DNA from: Druceiella hillmani
Lineage: Eukaryota > Arthropoda > Insecta > Lepidoptera > Hepialidae
Direction of reading: 5' to 3'
DNA length: 64,000 bases
Assembly (NCBI GenBank): GCA_039881145.1
Contig: JAYKKI010000126.1
Span: forward strand, 1,289,501 to 1,353,500
The position numbers and the translations under genes are program-made. The notes below the pieces were generated by a model. The model did not search any database and was not told the DNA's origin. It saw only the letters and a list, made by a program, of their open reading frames with translations. This document shows, piece after piece, positions 1 through 12,240 of the stretch (positions are counted from its first letter, which is position 1; the number at the start of each line of letters is the position of its first letter).

Positions 1-364
1 ATCCTTTTTTTGATACTATTTTTTTCTGTCTTTTAACGTATAGGCGTGTAGTAATATATGCCAACGTATCAAAATTATGCCTTAATTAAATCACAGGAAC
101 AAACCCAATCTAGAAATGATTGGAAATTTTATTCGTTGGCCTAAAAAATATTTTTATAGTGAAATATTTGGGTAGTTTATATAAATATTTGTTATTTACT
201 CACCAATTAAATACTATGTATGTAATTTTCTCAATAAAAACATTTCTATGAAACCTGTGTCGCGGAAAGTGGGCGTTTACTTTAAAACATAAAAGGTTAT
301 ATAAATCGAACTCCACATCAAAAGAAATAAAAACGATCCATGTTCGATGACTCTGATCGCTGTT

Positions 365-412
365 ATAAGTTTTTGAATGAACGTCTCTTTAGACGCTCAT
401 TCAAAAACTTAT
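365..412. repeat. Perfect-type hairpin, 22-bp arms
   Basis: The arms 365-386 and 391-412 are reverse complements with one G/T-type mismatch, around a 4-nt loop (cttt). The hairpin is retained in copy B at 26967-27014. No terminator or RNA gene is implied; it may be a snap-back insertion or a small fold-back element. Confidence 0.85.
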
Positions 413-1177
413 GTCAAGTTGACATATCGGTAATAGAAAGAATGTTCTGTTTATGGCTCGGTAGCTTATCCCTCTCATCTTTTTAAGTATTCGTGTATTT
501 TAATTGTTTATTCATTATGTCTGAAAGTGCATTTATTGTCGATTATGTTATATAGCAATAAAACAAAAACAAGTGTGTGTACGTATGTACTCGCGTTAGG
601 TGTTATACTTCTTTGGCATAACACAAGAATACTTTATTTAGCACCCAAACAATTAATGGAAATAAAATAACCAATGGAGCGTGACACGGTTGGTGAAATC
701 TAAATTCAATCAAATATTAAAATTTAAAAAATTTAAATTTAAAATTTATTTGACATTTGAGTATTTTATTTTCCTTCTGGTTTTCAATTGTGATCCAATC
801 ATCTGCCAGATCGTTATCAAATTATGGCGCTTCAACTTTATTATCTTCTCATCCAGAGAAGTAAATTTAATATTTTTATCCAGAATTATATTTATCATAA
901 TTTAATTATTATTATTTATTAAATTAATTTTGAAATTACATTTAAGTATCTTTAATATTCAAATGAAAATTCAGCATTCAATTTAATATAAACACGTGTA
1001 TATAATTAACTGTTAAATTCACTAGAACAATTGACACAAAGTTTAATTAGTAATGAAAATAAATGAATATGTTGCAAATTTATTGTAATTTACTAATTTT
1101 GATTATTGAATAAATGTATAAAATAATAACTCATAATTTAAAATAAAAATCTATACATACTGAATTGCAAAAAAAAT

Positions 1178-1299
1178 CAGCAGAAAAATAAAATGGTGGA
1201 CCACTCATCTGTCAAATAAACTATGTAAATATAAAAACCAGCAGAAAAATAAAATGGTGGACCACTCATCTGTCAAATAAACTATGTAAATATATTTTT
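1178..1299 (+). repeat. 61-bp tandem duplication
   Basis: Two adjacent, almost identical 61-bp units start at 1178 and 1239, each containing the string aaatggtggaccactcatct. The same pair occurs in copy B at 27780-27901, so it predates the last sequence exchange between the copies. A diverged relative of the unit is visible near 59463. Confidence 0.92.
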
Positions 1300-1880
1300 A
1301 GTGAGAAACTTCCTAATGCCGATTTTCTGTAAATTTTATTTTGCATAGTAAGCAACTTCATTGAGTCAAATTTGATTGCATTCGTAAAATTTATTTATTA
1401 TAATTTTTTCCTAACGCGCCTAAAAACATATAACTTGAAAATAACGCAAAAAGTGTGGTCATATCAGTGATGTAACGCGTTATTTAATAAATCATTTTTA
1501 ACGCAAGTTGATCCATGCAAATATATTTCTTTGTAATGTTTTGATAAAATACCAAAGTTTGGTCAGTATCGAATTTTAAATAACCCCAATTTTGTGAAAA
1601 ATATAAATTAGTAAAATCATTATTTGGCCGGATTAATTACAATCATTCTTATCCTAAAAAGTCAAACTTGGTGACCTGAAAATGAAACCAGTTTAAGAGA
1701 TACAACATACAGTCATAAAATCAAAGTGCAACAAGAAACAGGTGATACTCATTTTGACGATTATGTTTGGTATAAAGCCTTTTTTCCTTACATGGCATAA
1801 TAAACAGAATATTTGAAACGGACGAGAAAAACATACAATGAAACGGCAGAGAAAAATAATAGAAGTAGAAAAAGCAGTCC

Positions 1881-2057
1881 ATGAACAAATTTTTAGCTTA
1901 CTTGGTAGGCAAGCAAAATATACGTACCGAAAAAAGTAAACGTAGAGAAGATATACCAAATATATTTATTGAAAATCCAATTCTACCATCCAGAATAACT
2001 TTGATTGTAGGTAAAACAAAAATTAATGAGGAAACTCAAGAAGAAGAGAGAGCTTGA
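1881..2057 (+). CDS. Unrecognised small ORF, 58 codons, low support
   Basis: An ATG-initiated frame runs 58 codons between stops, with a charged Lys/Arg/Glu-rich product beginning MNKFLAYLVG and ending in an acidic run. A second frame just upstream (about 1840-1938) is also Lys/Glu-rich (MKRQRKIIEVEKAVHEQ). The pair looks like a frameshifted coding relic, perhaps from a transposon, rather than a gene. The copy in block B (28483-28659) is identical, but the whole surrounding 3 kb is too, so conservation is uninformative. No family is recognised. Confidence 0.2.
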   Translation: MNKFLAYLVGKQNIRTEKSKRREDIPNIFIENPILPSRITLIVGKTKINEETQEEERA

Positions 2058-2609
2058 GAGCTTAAAGTATGCAAAATTACTTGGAACCAACCAACAGAAT
2101 GTAAACTTAAAAAAAGCAAATTATGTCGCAGTAGTGGTATTGCCTTGGTGAAACGTCGTGAAACACAATATTTAGTTATATTTCTAAGGCATCTGTGTCT
2201 ACTGTCATATCAAAGGAGTTCTTTAATGCTCACCCTTCTCTCACAATGAATATTATCCGAGGGAAAGTTTCGTACGAGAATTCAATCCCATATTTTGGGT
2301 CAATTTTCGATTAGCGTTGCGACGACATAATAGGTAACTTTTGACTTTTGAAGCAATACTTTTTACCAACACTTTTTTCTTTGTTTGTAATATGGAAACC
2401 TAATAAATCATATTAGGAAAAGCGCCCGGCGCCCTCTTCTGTCCTGACCTAACTTTAGAACCAGGGGCCCGTGGAAAAATAAAGCTTTTTTACTTGTTTT
2501 TTTATATTTATAATAAATGAGGAAAATAGCTGGCAAATGAAAGTCGTAGAGAAGTGCTGCACTAACATAAGACATTAAATCAATTTCTAAGATAAGTCGA
2601 ACATAAAAT

Positions 2610-2611
<2 letters not shown>

Positions 2612-2660
<49 letters not shown>
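2612..2660. repeat. (AT)n microsatellite
   Basis: A pure AT dinucleotide run. The copy-B counterpart (29214-29268) is about 6 bp longer. Confidence 0.97.
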
Positions 2661-2663
<3 letters not shown>

Positions 2664-2877
2664 TTTTAGATGTACCAAATAACTTGTTCAACTTTATTTT
2701 CTCCAACAATTAATTAAATAAGAAAACAATGGATAAATTATATTTAGTCGCTAAAAAGTACAAAAAATGTAAAACTGGTCATCAATTCAAAGATAAAAAA
2801 AAACTCTGATTTATTTCATTACTGTTATTATACTTGATTGAATTTATTAAATTTTACCTGATGGTTAACAGAATTTT

Positions 2878-3072
2878 ATGAAGATTGTTATATTTACGAG
2901 TTATATTTTACATAGTGACGTTATGATAAAAATATGCAAGAAATTAAGGAAGTTAGAAAATAGACTGTTGAAAGAAGTCGGAAAACAGAGGTGGAAAAAT
3001 GAAGAAAACTACAAAACATTGTCAAAACATCTAAAATTGAATGAATCTGCAGAAGAATGTAACAGTAATTAA
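2878..3072 (+). CDS. Unrecognised small ORF, 64 aa, low support
   Basis: The frame opens with a hydrophobic stretch and continues with a Lys/Glu-rich, coiled-coil-like region (KKLRKLENRLLKEVGKQRW). Possible polyadenylation signals (aataaa) lie within 40 bp of the stop. The duplicate at 29486-29680 has one difference, which is synonymous (tct to tcc). The abrupt rise in divergence between the duplicated copies begins just after this stop codon. It could be an exon or transposon remnant; no domain is recognised. Confidence 0.25.
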   Translation: MKIVIFTSYILHSDVMIKICKKLRKLENRLLKEVGKQRWKNEENYKTLSKHLKLNESAEECNSN

Positions 3073-3853
3073 ATTTTCTGAACCAATTTTATAATAAAAC
3101 TGAAATAAGTTATTTATTCATCGCGTGCATTAAATATTGTCTGAATTTATTTATCCCCTCATCTAATTTGAATTGGATATTAAATAACCAATTTTAAACA
3201 TTTAAAGCAAGCCCAGGGCGACTCCTCCGATAGAGGGGCGAACAAAATACTAGTCGATATAGATAAATGACTATCGTTGTGTCAGATTTATATAAAATAC
3301 ACAGGTGTGAGTAAAATTATTCAAGCTTGAGGCAAATTAAAACACGTAATCTTGCAATATGTCAACCGTATCGATATTCAACATCACGTTGCGCCGTCTA
3401 CGTTTTTACGTGCGCAACTTTCCGTCTTATAATCCCCGACGCGACGTCGATAAAATCTTGGCATATTCTTGACAACGTCCAGATTAGATTTCAAACTTGA
3501 ACGTGGGATCACTGTTATCGACAGCTTTTTACTTTGCAGCAATACATTTTTTACTAGTTTTTTGTGAGCTATACTGTGGTGTAATTAGAAGTTTATTCAA
3601 AGTAATGTTGTGTGTAAAACAGCCCACGTAGACGCGCACGTTTTCCATGTTTTTACAATTACTAGTTGGCTATGATTGCACTTTATGTAAAATTCTTTTT
3701 TATACATCAATAATTTATGGTTTATTTATTAACGGTATATTCAGTTATTCCGTGCTTAACGCGCAGTATACGAACGAATGGCCTCACGTAGAAACAAAAA
3801 TGCATTTATCAAATGACCTATAATAAGTGGCATATTAAATCCTGAAGTTTTTA

Positions 3854-3984
3854 TCTATACATATAATAAAATTGTAATAAAGCGAATTCTTTAGATGGAA
3901 AATTGTTAAATTGATTTAGCGTATAGAATAATAAAAGAAGCCAGAAAGCCTTTTGGATTTTTTGTCTGTCTGTCCGTGTAATTT
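3854..3984 (+). mobile_element. Helitron-like repeat, 5' fragment
   Basis: It starts tctatacatataataaa and proceeds through gtctgtctgtccgtgta, matching the layout of the fuller element at 39809-40103. It stops abruptly at an attt junction, where copy B instead continues into 992 bp of extra sequence. It may be a truncated element or the scar of a deletion in copy A. Confidence 0.55.
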
Positions 3985-6842
3985 ACTGATTTTGCTTGAC
4001 TACGGAGGTGGGTGACCAGTTTTTTTTTGAGTATCGCCTTAAGAAATTGGAATATTTTCAAAATCTGTTTAGGTCTTATATAAAACGATCGTAATTCTGA
4101 ACACTGAATAATAATATACGAAGACCTGCAATAAAAATATACGAAGACCCATAATTGGCAAAACTGGTATATAATTTATTTTTGAACAGTTTGCTTAACC
4201 GAAATTGTTCAATCTTATTTGAGACGAATCTTACTAGATAGAAGTATGTCATACTTTTAAACGTTCCTGGGAGTATAGTCAAAAAGTCAAAGACTCTCCG
4301 TTATTAATGAGTATATAATTTTCCTATTAAAAAGTATGCCAAGGTACAGACATAAAGGAAAGACAGCAAACATAGTATTGCAAATGAAATTAATATTATA
4401 TCTCATTTACATATCCACTTTGGTGGCTTCTACACGATTACGCGCATGTAGATTAAACACACGTACGAAATCTAAAAATGAATTTTCGCTGAGAAATTAA
4501 GACGAAGGTTTGCGTTCTTCAAGGCAAAGGTCGTCATTTCTGCTACACCACACAAGACCTGAGCTTAAATAACGCACGTGAATATTTAAAGAAAGAGGCT
4601 TTGTGGGCAGACGCCTCTGTAATATTTGCCTTTCTGAATGACAGACCTCTATCCAGGCGATGTGGGACGATTAACGATTGGAAGCCAAGAAATAATCTCA
4701 CGCTTAGAATGCTGATAACTCATTCAATAGTAATGGAGTAACAGATTAAATTTAAAAAAAAAACTGGAATGAAATTAGTCGACCTTTAAAATAAAATAAT
4801 TCGCAATCATCACTAATTTTCATTTTCTTCTTTGTGGAAATTGTATCCATTTCACTCGTAAACTTAAAAAGATTAGCATGTGAAATATAATAAACACACA
4901 TTTTTTAAATGTAATGGAACAAGTGCAGATTTTCCATTCGCTATTTTGGTAAAAAATATTTTTCATAAGATAAATGTTGAGGAGTTTTTGTAAATAACAA
5001 AAATCATAAGTCTAGTAAGTACGGAAATACGAAAATTTCAAAACTAAAAAGGGATAACGACACTCCTTTTCACAAAAGTTTTAGAAAGTGGCTACTAGAA
5101 TTTCGTTATTCTATATTTTTTCACAATTATTTAGAAAAGAAATTAAAAAGAAAATTATTAAAGAAATTAATACTTAAAATATTAAATAAATTAATACTTA
5201 AGGACCTTTTCTATACTACGTAGCTTCATTTGACCATTTTTAAACTACCCCTATCTTCCATATTATAGCCTACCTAGGCATTTTCATTGCGTTCTACTAT
5301 TATGAATTATGTTGTCAAAAACTTTCAAATCATAGTCCATTAGTGTATATGAAAACGACCTATATCATCCTCCATAAATTTAGATCCTGGATCATCAGGT
5401 TTAAAAATCTGGATGTACCCAAAGTCTTCTTCTTCGAGTTACTATATCGGTTGTCAAGCTCACATGCACGCACCCTTCTGTTTATTAAAAACATTTTTCC
5501 CACATTACTTTTCGCATAAAGCAATATAGCCATGAATCAATTTAAAATGCGTTTTTTTTCTTGTTGGTTAGCCTGCGCTGCACGTAGGACCTGCCCTTAA
5601 GAAAAAAAGACAGCAAAGCGAATAATTGGATGAAATAACAGGCAGAGAGACAAAAAAAAGTAAAAGCCCTAAGGATAGCTTTTATTTACCTTGTAATCGA
5701 TACAGAATATTGTGTACTTGCAAAAATCGAATAATGGGTTAAAGATTAATTTTGAAATACTTAATCTGAACGGGCTGAATCCGAATTGGCATATACTACC
5801 TTTAAATAATTGGTCACGACTAAATGCGATTTTAATTAAATTTTGTAAATGTAGGATACATTTCTGAGATGGCATAATATTATTTTTTTTCCTAAGATAA
5901 AAGAAATCGTTCTTTCAGTTATCTTCAAATTACTTTAATAGTGTTTATGTCGGTAATGTTTACCAAAATATGACCGAACTTATTTTAGAATAAAAAATAT
6001 GGACTCATTGCCAATTGTTTTCAAGAACAACCTTATTAATATCAAACAAGTAAAAGGCTAACAAACCCTGATTTGTGCGCAGCATTAAATTGGTTTTATT
6101 TTAACATACCAATTTATTGCCACTTGAAAATAAAACGCCTAAAATTATTTTATGAATTTTATGCTAATACCGATTAAAAACAGGTATTCTATTTTCTTAT
6201 GAAAAATCATGAAAAGCAATTTGTTCAGAATGAGTCTAAGTAGCTCCAGGAACATCAAGCGGAGAGTCGCTTAGTTAATTTAATTAGCTTTGTCATTAGT
6301 ATTAATACGCAATTGAATAACGTAGATGAATTTAGTTCGTATTTGTGTTCCTTAAGAGGGTAACCTTAATACTAATAAAATTAAATGTAATTCAATATAA
6401 CTGTAAATTCAATTGCTTTATTTTGGGACAAGCATTATTAACTTTATTTAACGTTGCTAATAAGGACTTAGAAGAAACTATTTAATCTAAATAGCCTTAG
6501 CCATTTATTTCATTTTAACTTAATGCGTGGTAACCAGCCACGTCAATTAAATTTAAGGAAACTCATCTTGTACAATATAAAAAAATAATAAAATAGTTGG
6601 AACTTAATACATAATAGTTATAATGAAATCTATTAACTTCGTTTAATTTCTCACATATTAATCGCGTAAATAGTTTACAGATATCAAGTTTAGGTCAAGT
6701 GAAAATACTTAAATAATCAACATCGACCTATATCTTTAAACAAAAAAAATGTTACAAACTGCAAACAATAAACAATTAGAAAAAATTATCGTTGTATTTA
6801 TATTACTTTGTTGTCAGATTTACAAGCGCAAGGTGAAATATT

Positions 6843-7045
6843 AGATTCCCAGGTCAAAGCTGACCGCTCCCAAAGGTGTCGTCGGTAGAGTGGTGAAATA
6901 TGGGTATTCATAATGATTTGTACTGACGCTAATCCCCTTTCGAGGTTTTCCATGTCGCGGCAAATTGCCAAGCTATTAACGTGGACCGAAACAAAATCGT
7001 ATCCATAGACGTACAAATTTAACTTTAAATTTTAATTTAAATTAG
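6843..7045 (+). repeat. Dispersed ~250-bp repeat family, copy 1
   Basis: The shared skeleton is a palindromic ggtca-aagc-tgacc motif, then gtgaaatatg, ctgacgctaat, ttcgagg, ttccatgtcgcgg, caaattgcc, a gctattaacg block, and an AATTTTAATTTAAATT-like tail. Related copies lie at 17056, 19684, 25015 (minus), 25975, 34226, 44215 (minus) and 47095. No terminal repeats are visible. The function is unknown. Confidence 0.7.
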
Positions 7046-7286
7046 GCGACACAGGGCATTATCATGCACGCTCTCAGCGACTTTATTAATGTTTTATTTA
7101 CCTTTCTATTATATTACCTTTCTATGATATTTAATCTAAAGTTGACAATTTACTATTAACTTCTTCGACTGACATGAAATATAAAGTGAAAAGTATTTCC
7201 TTTGAGTCAACTATATAAGGTAAGATAAATAGATTTCTTTAGTTTACTACCTAAGGAGGTACAATTATATTTTTTTTACTTGCAAC

Positions 7287-7310
7287 AAATACCCGCTTCG
7301 CTGGGTATTT
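7287..7310. repeat. 8-bp-stem hairpin with CCCGCTTCGCTGGG loop region
   Basis: aaataccc and gggtattt flank gcttcgct. This resembles the GC hairpin near the ends of insect Helitron-like repeats, and an AT tract follows about 115 bp later. Only the hairpin is directly supported. Confidence 0.6.
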
Positions 7311-7423
7311 TTGGCTGTACATTTATTCATATCTAATAAGTTTTTTTTGTATAAAACATATGTAAAAAACCTCTTTTCTGTAGTTTGCACATAATTGTTT
7401 ACAATCTAAGTATACATATATAC

Positions 7424-7482
<59 letters not shown>
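7424..7482. repeat. (AT)n microsatellite
   Basis: An AT run with one acgt interruption at its left edge. Confidence 0.95.
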
Positions 7483-7483
<1 letters not shown>

Positions 7484-8074
7484 TAAATAATAATTTTATT
7501 CAAATACATTCCGAAAACTGTAATGTATGTTAATGTTAAAAAGAATGAGAAGGTGAGTTTTGTGGGAGCGTGTGAGAGAAAATTCGACAATGTTCCAGAA
7601 AATTGTAGGAATTTCTTCAAATTCCTAGAACTTTCTAGAAAAAACGGAAACTTTCATATTGAAAGTCACACGTTTTTGGGGTCGACTACTTTCAACCCCT
7701 CATATCTTCCACACCCTTATAATTATCGACCAAAAAACTAAAAAATTCCTGAACGCTTAATACGTTAAAAAAAGTGTGAAAATAAACTAAATTCATACTA
7801 TTAATATCAAATGCCAGTTACTGAAGATAAATATTGGTAAACAATTAACGTTATATTCAAGGACATCATTTATTTTGGCATAGAGTTACTTATTAGCATC
7901 ATTAACTAATTTAGAACCTCTTGTCGACTTCCAGTCGAAATGGACGCTTGAAATTTGCTATAGACTCATAGCTTTGCATATACAAGAAATTATCAAATAA
8001 GATATTGATCAAGTTCGATTTTTCTTAAAATTACGAATGAAATTTCATTTTACATGAAATTTATATGAAAAAAC

Positions 8075-8078
<4 letters not shown>
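7483..8078. other. Intergenic, one weak open frame
   Basis: Open frame 7523-7741 (72 codons) has no recognisable domain and no splice context that would decide it. Nothing else stands out. Confidence 0.5.
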
Positions 8079-8140
<62 letters not shown>

Positions 8141-8199
8141 TCTAAAAAAACTCTTGTTCCAAATTTCACGCCAGTGAAGCCATGGGTCAGAATTAGTTT
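8079..8199 (+). mobile_element. (AT)n tract plus degenerate Helitron-like 3' end
   Basis: A long AT run (8079-8140) is followed at 8165-8199 by cacgccagtgaagccatggg and tcagaattagt. This resembles the hairpin plus CTAGT terminus seen at 40075-40103. The match is decayed. Confidence 0.45.
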
Positions 8200-10170
8200 G
8201 TAATAAGATATAATGTGCTAATAATATACTCTAATTCATAAATCTTTAACAGAAAGAGTTCATTCTTAAGGGATATAATTAATCATAATTTTATACGTGA
8301 CATCCAATTTCATATTTCCTAAAATAAAAGTAAAAAAGGAGAAAAAAGAGCATTGTTTGGAAAATTTCCTTCTGATTTTTATTATGTTTCCTTGGTAATT
8401 TTTATTCATATTTTATCCAAGCCGTAAAATGTATGCCGAATATAATCATCTCTCTTATATTGGTATGTGTAAAAGACCACAATAAACTGGCAAATAACTA
8501 ATACGATAATAAAAATGTAATCAGATAAATAGTTTCTTTTTGAGTCAAATATTTTTGTACGCATGAAATAAATCTTAAATCAATAATATATCTATATCGT
8601 AAAGTTCATTCATTCACGAGTTTTTATATTTTAATCTTACTTAATAATTTAAAAAAAAATATTGCTTTATAAGGTTCACTAAAATTAAGCAGTTATCACA
8701 GCAAATACAATGTATAAGGATGACACGATAAAAACATTAGAAGAGGACGAACGGGAAAAAATAAGGAAGTTGAACTACATATAACTAGAAATGAGAAGAT
8801 GTAACCAGGAATTTTGAACATTTCTCTAGGAAAATTAAATACTAATGTATAAATAGTCGAATTAAGAGTAAAAACTTTGTATAGGCCTTTTCCCGCAGCA
8901 TATTTTGAAAGAGGATTTTTTTGTATTTCCAAAACTACGGAATGTGAATTATTTACTATTTAACGTAAATCTTCATGAAAATTTCTACTTGTTCAAGATC
9001 ATTTCAAAGACTTAATATTGTTTTCGAGTGCAGCTTACGGCTGAATATGAGAGAATGTTTAGTGGTGTAGTATGTCGAATATCGACTTTCAATATATGCC
9101 ATCTTTTACATCGGTTAAGTAAATTAAAATTTAACTCTTCATATTGTGAAAATATAAATTGAAGTTTTTTTGTCGTAATAATTTATGCTAACTATTCTTG
9201 ATGAGTATTATCATTTAATTTTATGGTAAACCAATAATTACAAACCGAATGTTACCAACAATTAATAATGCAAGAAAAAAAGGTAAAAATTAATTCCAAT
9301 AATCTATATGAAAATTGTTTTCGGCTGCTTTATTTCTAAGCTTCTTCTTTTTTTAAATCCTTTACCATGTTTTCTCCCGTATCCGTGCAATCAACTATTG
9401 AAAGTTTTTCTTCCACATAGTGTGAATATTTTTTATTCTATCAAAATGTAGTAAAATTTTATGCGTAATGTTACATGAATAAACATATATATTGTTATTC
9501 AATATTTAATCACCATTTATTAAAATTTTAAAAGTTTTGTTTATCGTGCGTCATCTATGTCAATGAAATATTATATAGATACATTATAATAAGGAAATTA
9601 GTCGGAAACGGATTCTATGACCTTCCTTTGGTAATCCAACAACATTCAACCCGTAAATGAATAAGAAAATAAAATGAATAAGGTTCTATTAGGTACCGGT
9701 CTGAAACGACCATTCCATTTTACATTGTATCGCTGTCTTAATCGCCATTCATGATTTCAGTCACTTGATTTTTAGTTAACACAAATATCAGTCATGGAAC
9801 AAAAATACTTCCCTTCAACAATTCCCTTTCTTCTAACCGCAGTCCGCTGATGAATTTAGAACTTGAATATTCTGTCTATGCTACAAATAGAAAGTAAATA
9901 TTATAAAGCTGTGTGATATATATAAAAAACGTGGAAGAATGCGTAGAAATTTTATTATAAAGGCTCTATGAACATAATATTTCTGTTAAATTGTTTATAA
10001 ATATTAACATTATTTGTCACCAAGTAAATATGTCGTCAAGTATATTTCTCATACCCGTAAAGTTATAGCGAATTCCACTATAGTTTTCCTGTAAACTTCA
10101 TTTAAACTCTCAGAATTCCATATCCAAATTGTAAACGGGAACCCGTAAAGTTTCATCGTGTCTATTCGTC
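8200..10170. other. Gene desert, nothing recognised
   Basis: A+T-rich sequence with no coding-like stretch, structured RNA or repeat that I can support. The 78-codon minus-strand frame at 8696-8932 has low-complexity composition and no recognisable domain. Confidence 0.6.
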
Positions 10171-10178
10171 TCCCCATT

Positions 10179-10210
10179 CCTTTTTGTCATACAAGGGTAT
10201 GACAAAAAGG
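10179..10210. repeat. Perfect 14-bp hairpin
   Basis: Arms 10179-10192 (cctttttgtcatac) and 10197-10210 are exact reverse complements around a 4-nt loop (aagg). No associated gene. Confidence 0.85.
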
Positions 10211-10771
10211 GGAGTTTTAACAATTTTGAATTTTTATTTTAATTGAAAATGTAATTTTACAATTACGCGATTCATGTGGAGACCTCAATAAATATGCAGC
10301 AAAAATATTTATAAAAAATGAGTACTTGTATTTCGATATGCCCATACATATAAAGTGGAAAAGAAAAATTTATTTTTCAAACATCTGATTAAGTTGATTA
10401 CCACTGAATAGGTCTTTTGAAATTAAAATTGGGTTCTATTTATCATTTTTCTCTTCTCATTTTGCAAAAATAGGTGTGAATATAATTTGTTAAGTCCAAG
10501 CAGAATTCGCATTAGTTTATTTCATCATTCTAGATTTTAAAATTAAAAAATAAAATATAAACGACATGATTTGAGTTCGACGCACTTGTAGGCGCTTATA
10601 AAAATGTAAGAGTACACAGTACATCTATTAAATTATTTTCAAATATTACTTTGTCACTAGATGAATATATTGCCTAATATACCTTTCACAGACGAAACAA
10701 ATATAGTTTTTAAAATACAAATGTATTTTTCCAGTCGATTTAATTCACTTGTATGAAGCCTTTACATGTCG

Positions 10772-11108
10772 ACTAATACTCGTAAGTCTATTTAGCTGTA
10801 TAATTTTCCTTTTGATTCCGTTACATACACTACTATTGCAAATATCTTCCGATATTCACTAATACTTTTAAGTCTATTTAGATGGATAATTTTCCTTTCG
10901 ATTCTGTTATATACACTACTATTGCAAATCTCTTCAGATATTCACTAATACTCGTAAGTCTATCTATCTGTATAATTTTCCTTTTGATTCAGTTATGTAC
11001 ACTACTATTGCAAATCTCTTCAGATATTCACTAATACTCGTAAGTCTATGGATAGTGGATAATTTTCCTTTTGATTCCGTTATATACAAATATCTTCAGA
11101 TATTCAAA
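10772..11108 (+). repeat. 86-bp minisatellite, four units
   Basis: Units beginning actaatact start at 10772, 10858, 10944 and 11030, an exact 86-bp period. The units share taagtctat, ataattttcctttt, gattc, gttat and tattgcaaat blocks. The last unit has lost about 11 bp (actactattgc). Short aataatattcc repeats follow at 11165-11262. Confidence 0.93.
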
Positions 11109-11380
11109 AATAGCGGGTTAGCTGATGGGGATACGTAACTCTAGCAAAGACGAACAATTTAGTGAATAATATTCCATAATAGTATTCTTTCTATCTAATA
11201 ATATTCCATAATAGTATTATTTATTTTATTAATTTCCAGAATAATATTCCGTAATATTCCATAAACGGTTCTTTGCATTGAAAAAGTGTTCATGGCGATT
11301 GTTCATAATTTTTTGAAAGATTATATATATATTCAATGATATTCCATATATGCGAAAAAATCACCGTCACCCTATACGAA

Positions 11381-11400
11381 GGGGGGGGAGGGGGAGGGGG
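11381..11400 (+). repeat. G-run, G-quadruplex-capable
   Basis: Three runs of 8, 5 and 5 guanines separated by single adenines form the longest G-rich stretch in an otherwise A+T-rich window. A polyglycine-containing frame across it (11336-11542) is an artefact of this run. Confidence 0.9.
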
Positions 11401-12111
11401 TTATACACTGAACATAATAAAACTCGACATAATAAAATTTAACTTTAAAACATTTTATAGGCGTTATGTATGTATAGGTATAAACATTTTTTGCAAACTT
11501 TTTGCAAAACCTTTTGCAAAATTATTTGTAGAGATAATATAAATTATTAATTTTTAGAGATTTCCATTAATTGAAGTACATTTAAACTTTGATAACTAAA
11601 CATATGTTGAAAAATGTAGTAGTACTCGATATATGAAATGGATTATAAAAGTAGGTAAAAGGAATTTAGAGGAATATTAAAGAATAATTTGACAAATATT
11701 TGTATGCAAGCTTCATATTATCATAACACCCAGAGGGTACGCAACGTAGCTTCAAGAAAATTAATAAAGAAGACCTACAGGCAGAAATGTCTGCCGAAAC
11801 AGAAATAATTAAATTCGCCAGTAACATATATCTTTAAGAATTTACCTCATATTTTGTAGATAAAAAAAAGTATTCATAATACTGTCAGAAAAAAAATAGG
11901 ATAAAAGCTTAAGCCGTTCTTCGTCTGGCAACACAGATTAAATGATATGAGAACAATAATGCGTGGTCATAAAAAATATAATTTTGAAGTATAAGAAAGA
12001 AAATTATTTTGAGTATTCGAGGTGACTGAAAGTATTTTACTAAATTAAATAGATGTACATAATTAAATGAAACTACGTGATGCAGTACTATTTCTACTTT
12101 CTTTAAGTTCT

Positions 12112-12158
12112 TTACCACGATTTAGGTTTCGTTGTATTACAACATCTTCAGGTGAGCT
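12112..12158 (-). ncRNA. Hammerhead-ribozyme-like motif, H1 left arm
   Basis: On the minus strand: UCAC, CUGAAGA, U, the GUUGU/ACAAC hairpin, GAAA, CCUAA, the triplet AUC, then GUGG. Stem I pairs (with one G-U), core residues are intact, and stem III is weak. Confidence 0.6.
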
Positions 12159-12193
12159 GTTAGCAAATATTAACCCTTTAATCTTTGCTAACA

Positions 12194-12240
12194 GCCCAAC
12201 TGAAGATGTTGTAATACAACGAAACCTAAGTCGTGGTAAA
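12194..12240 (+). ncRNA. Hammerhead-ribozyme-like motif, H1 right arm
   Basis: The order is CUGAAGA, U, a GUUGU-AAU-ACAAC hairpin (stem II), GAAA, a short CC-UA-AG segment and the triplet GUC followed by GUGG. The closing base pair of stem I is broken (CCAA against GUGG) and stem III has a mismatch, so activity is doubtful for this arm. Confidence 0.6.

Larger units (their letters stand above)
1..7020 (+). repeat. Segmental duplication, copy A
   Basis: This block is repeated on the same strand as copy B (26603-34395). It already matches B at base 1, so it probably extends left of the window. From 1 to about 3060 I see only three substitutions (near 304, 586 and 3037) plus a 6-bp difference in an AT tract. 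Beyond about 3110 the copies differ by several bases per 100 and carry indels, for example about 110 bp at 4916-5026 present only here. Similarity ends about 7020, inside a dispersed ~250-bp repeat. It contains a hairpin, a 61-bp tandem duplication, small unrecognised ORFs and a Helitron-like fragment. An uncollapsed-haplotype assembly artefact could mimic part of this, but the two divergence classes argue for a real, old duplication with later sequence exchange. Confidence 0.95.

Noticed and set aside
11336..11542. Frame with a run of seven glycines
   Set aside because: The glycines come from the G run at 11381-11400; the rest has no coding character.
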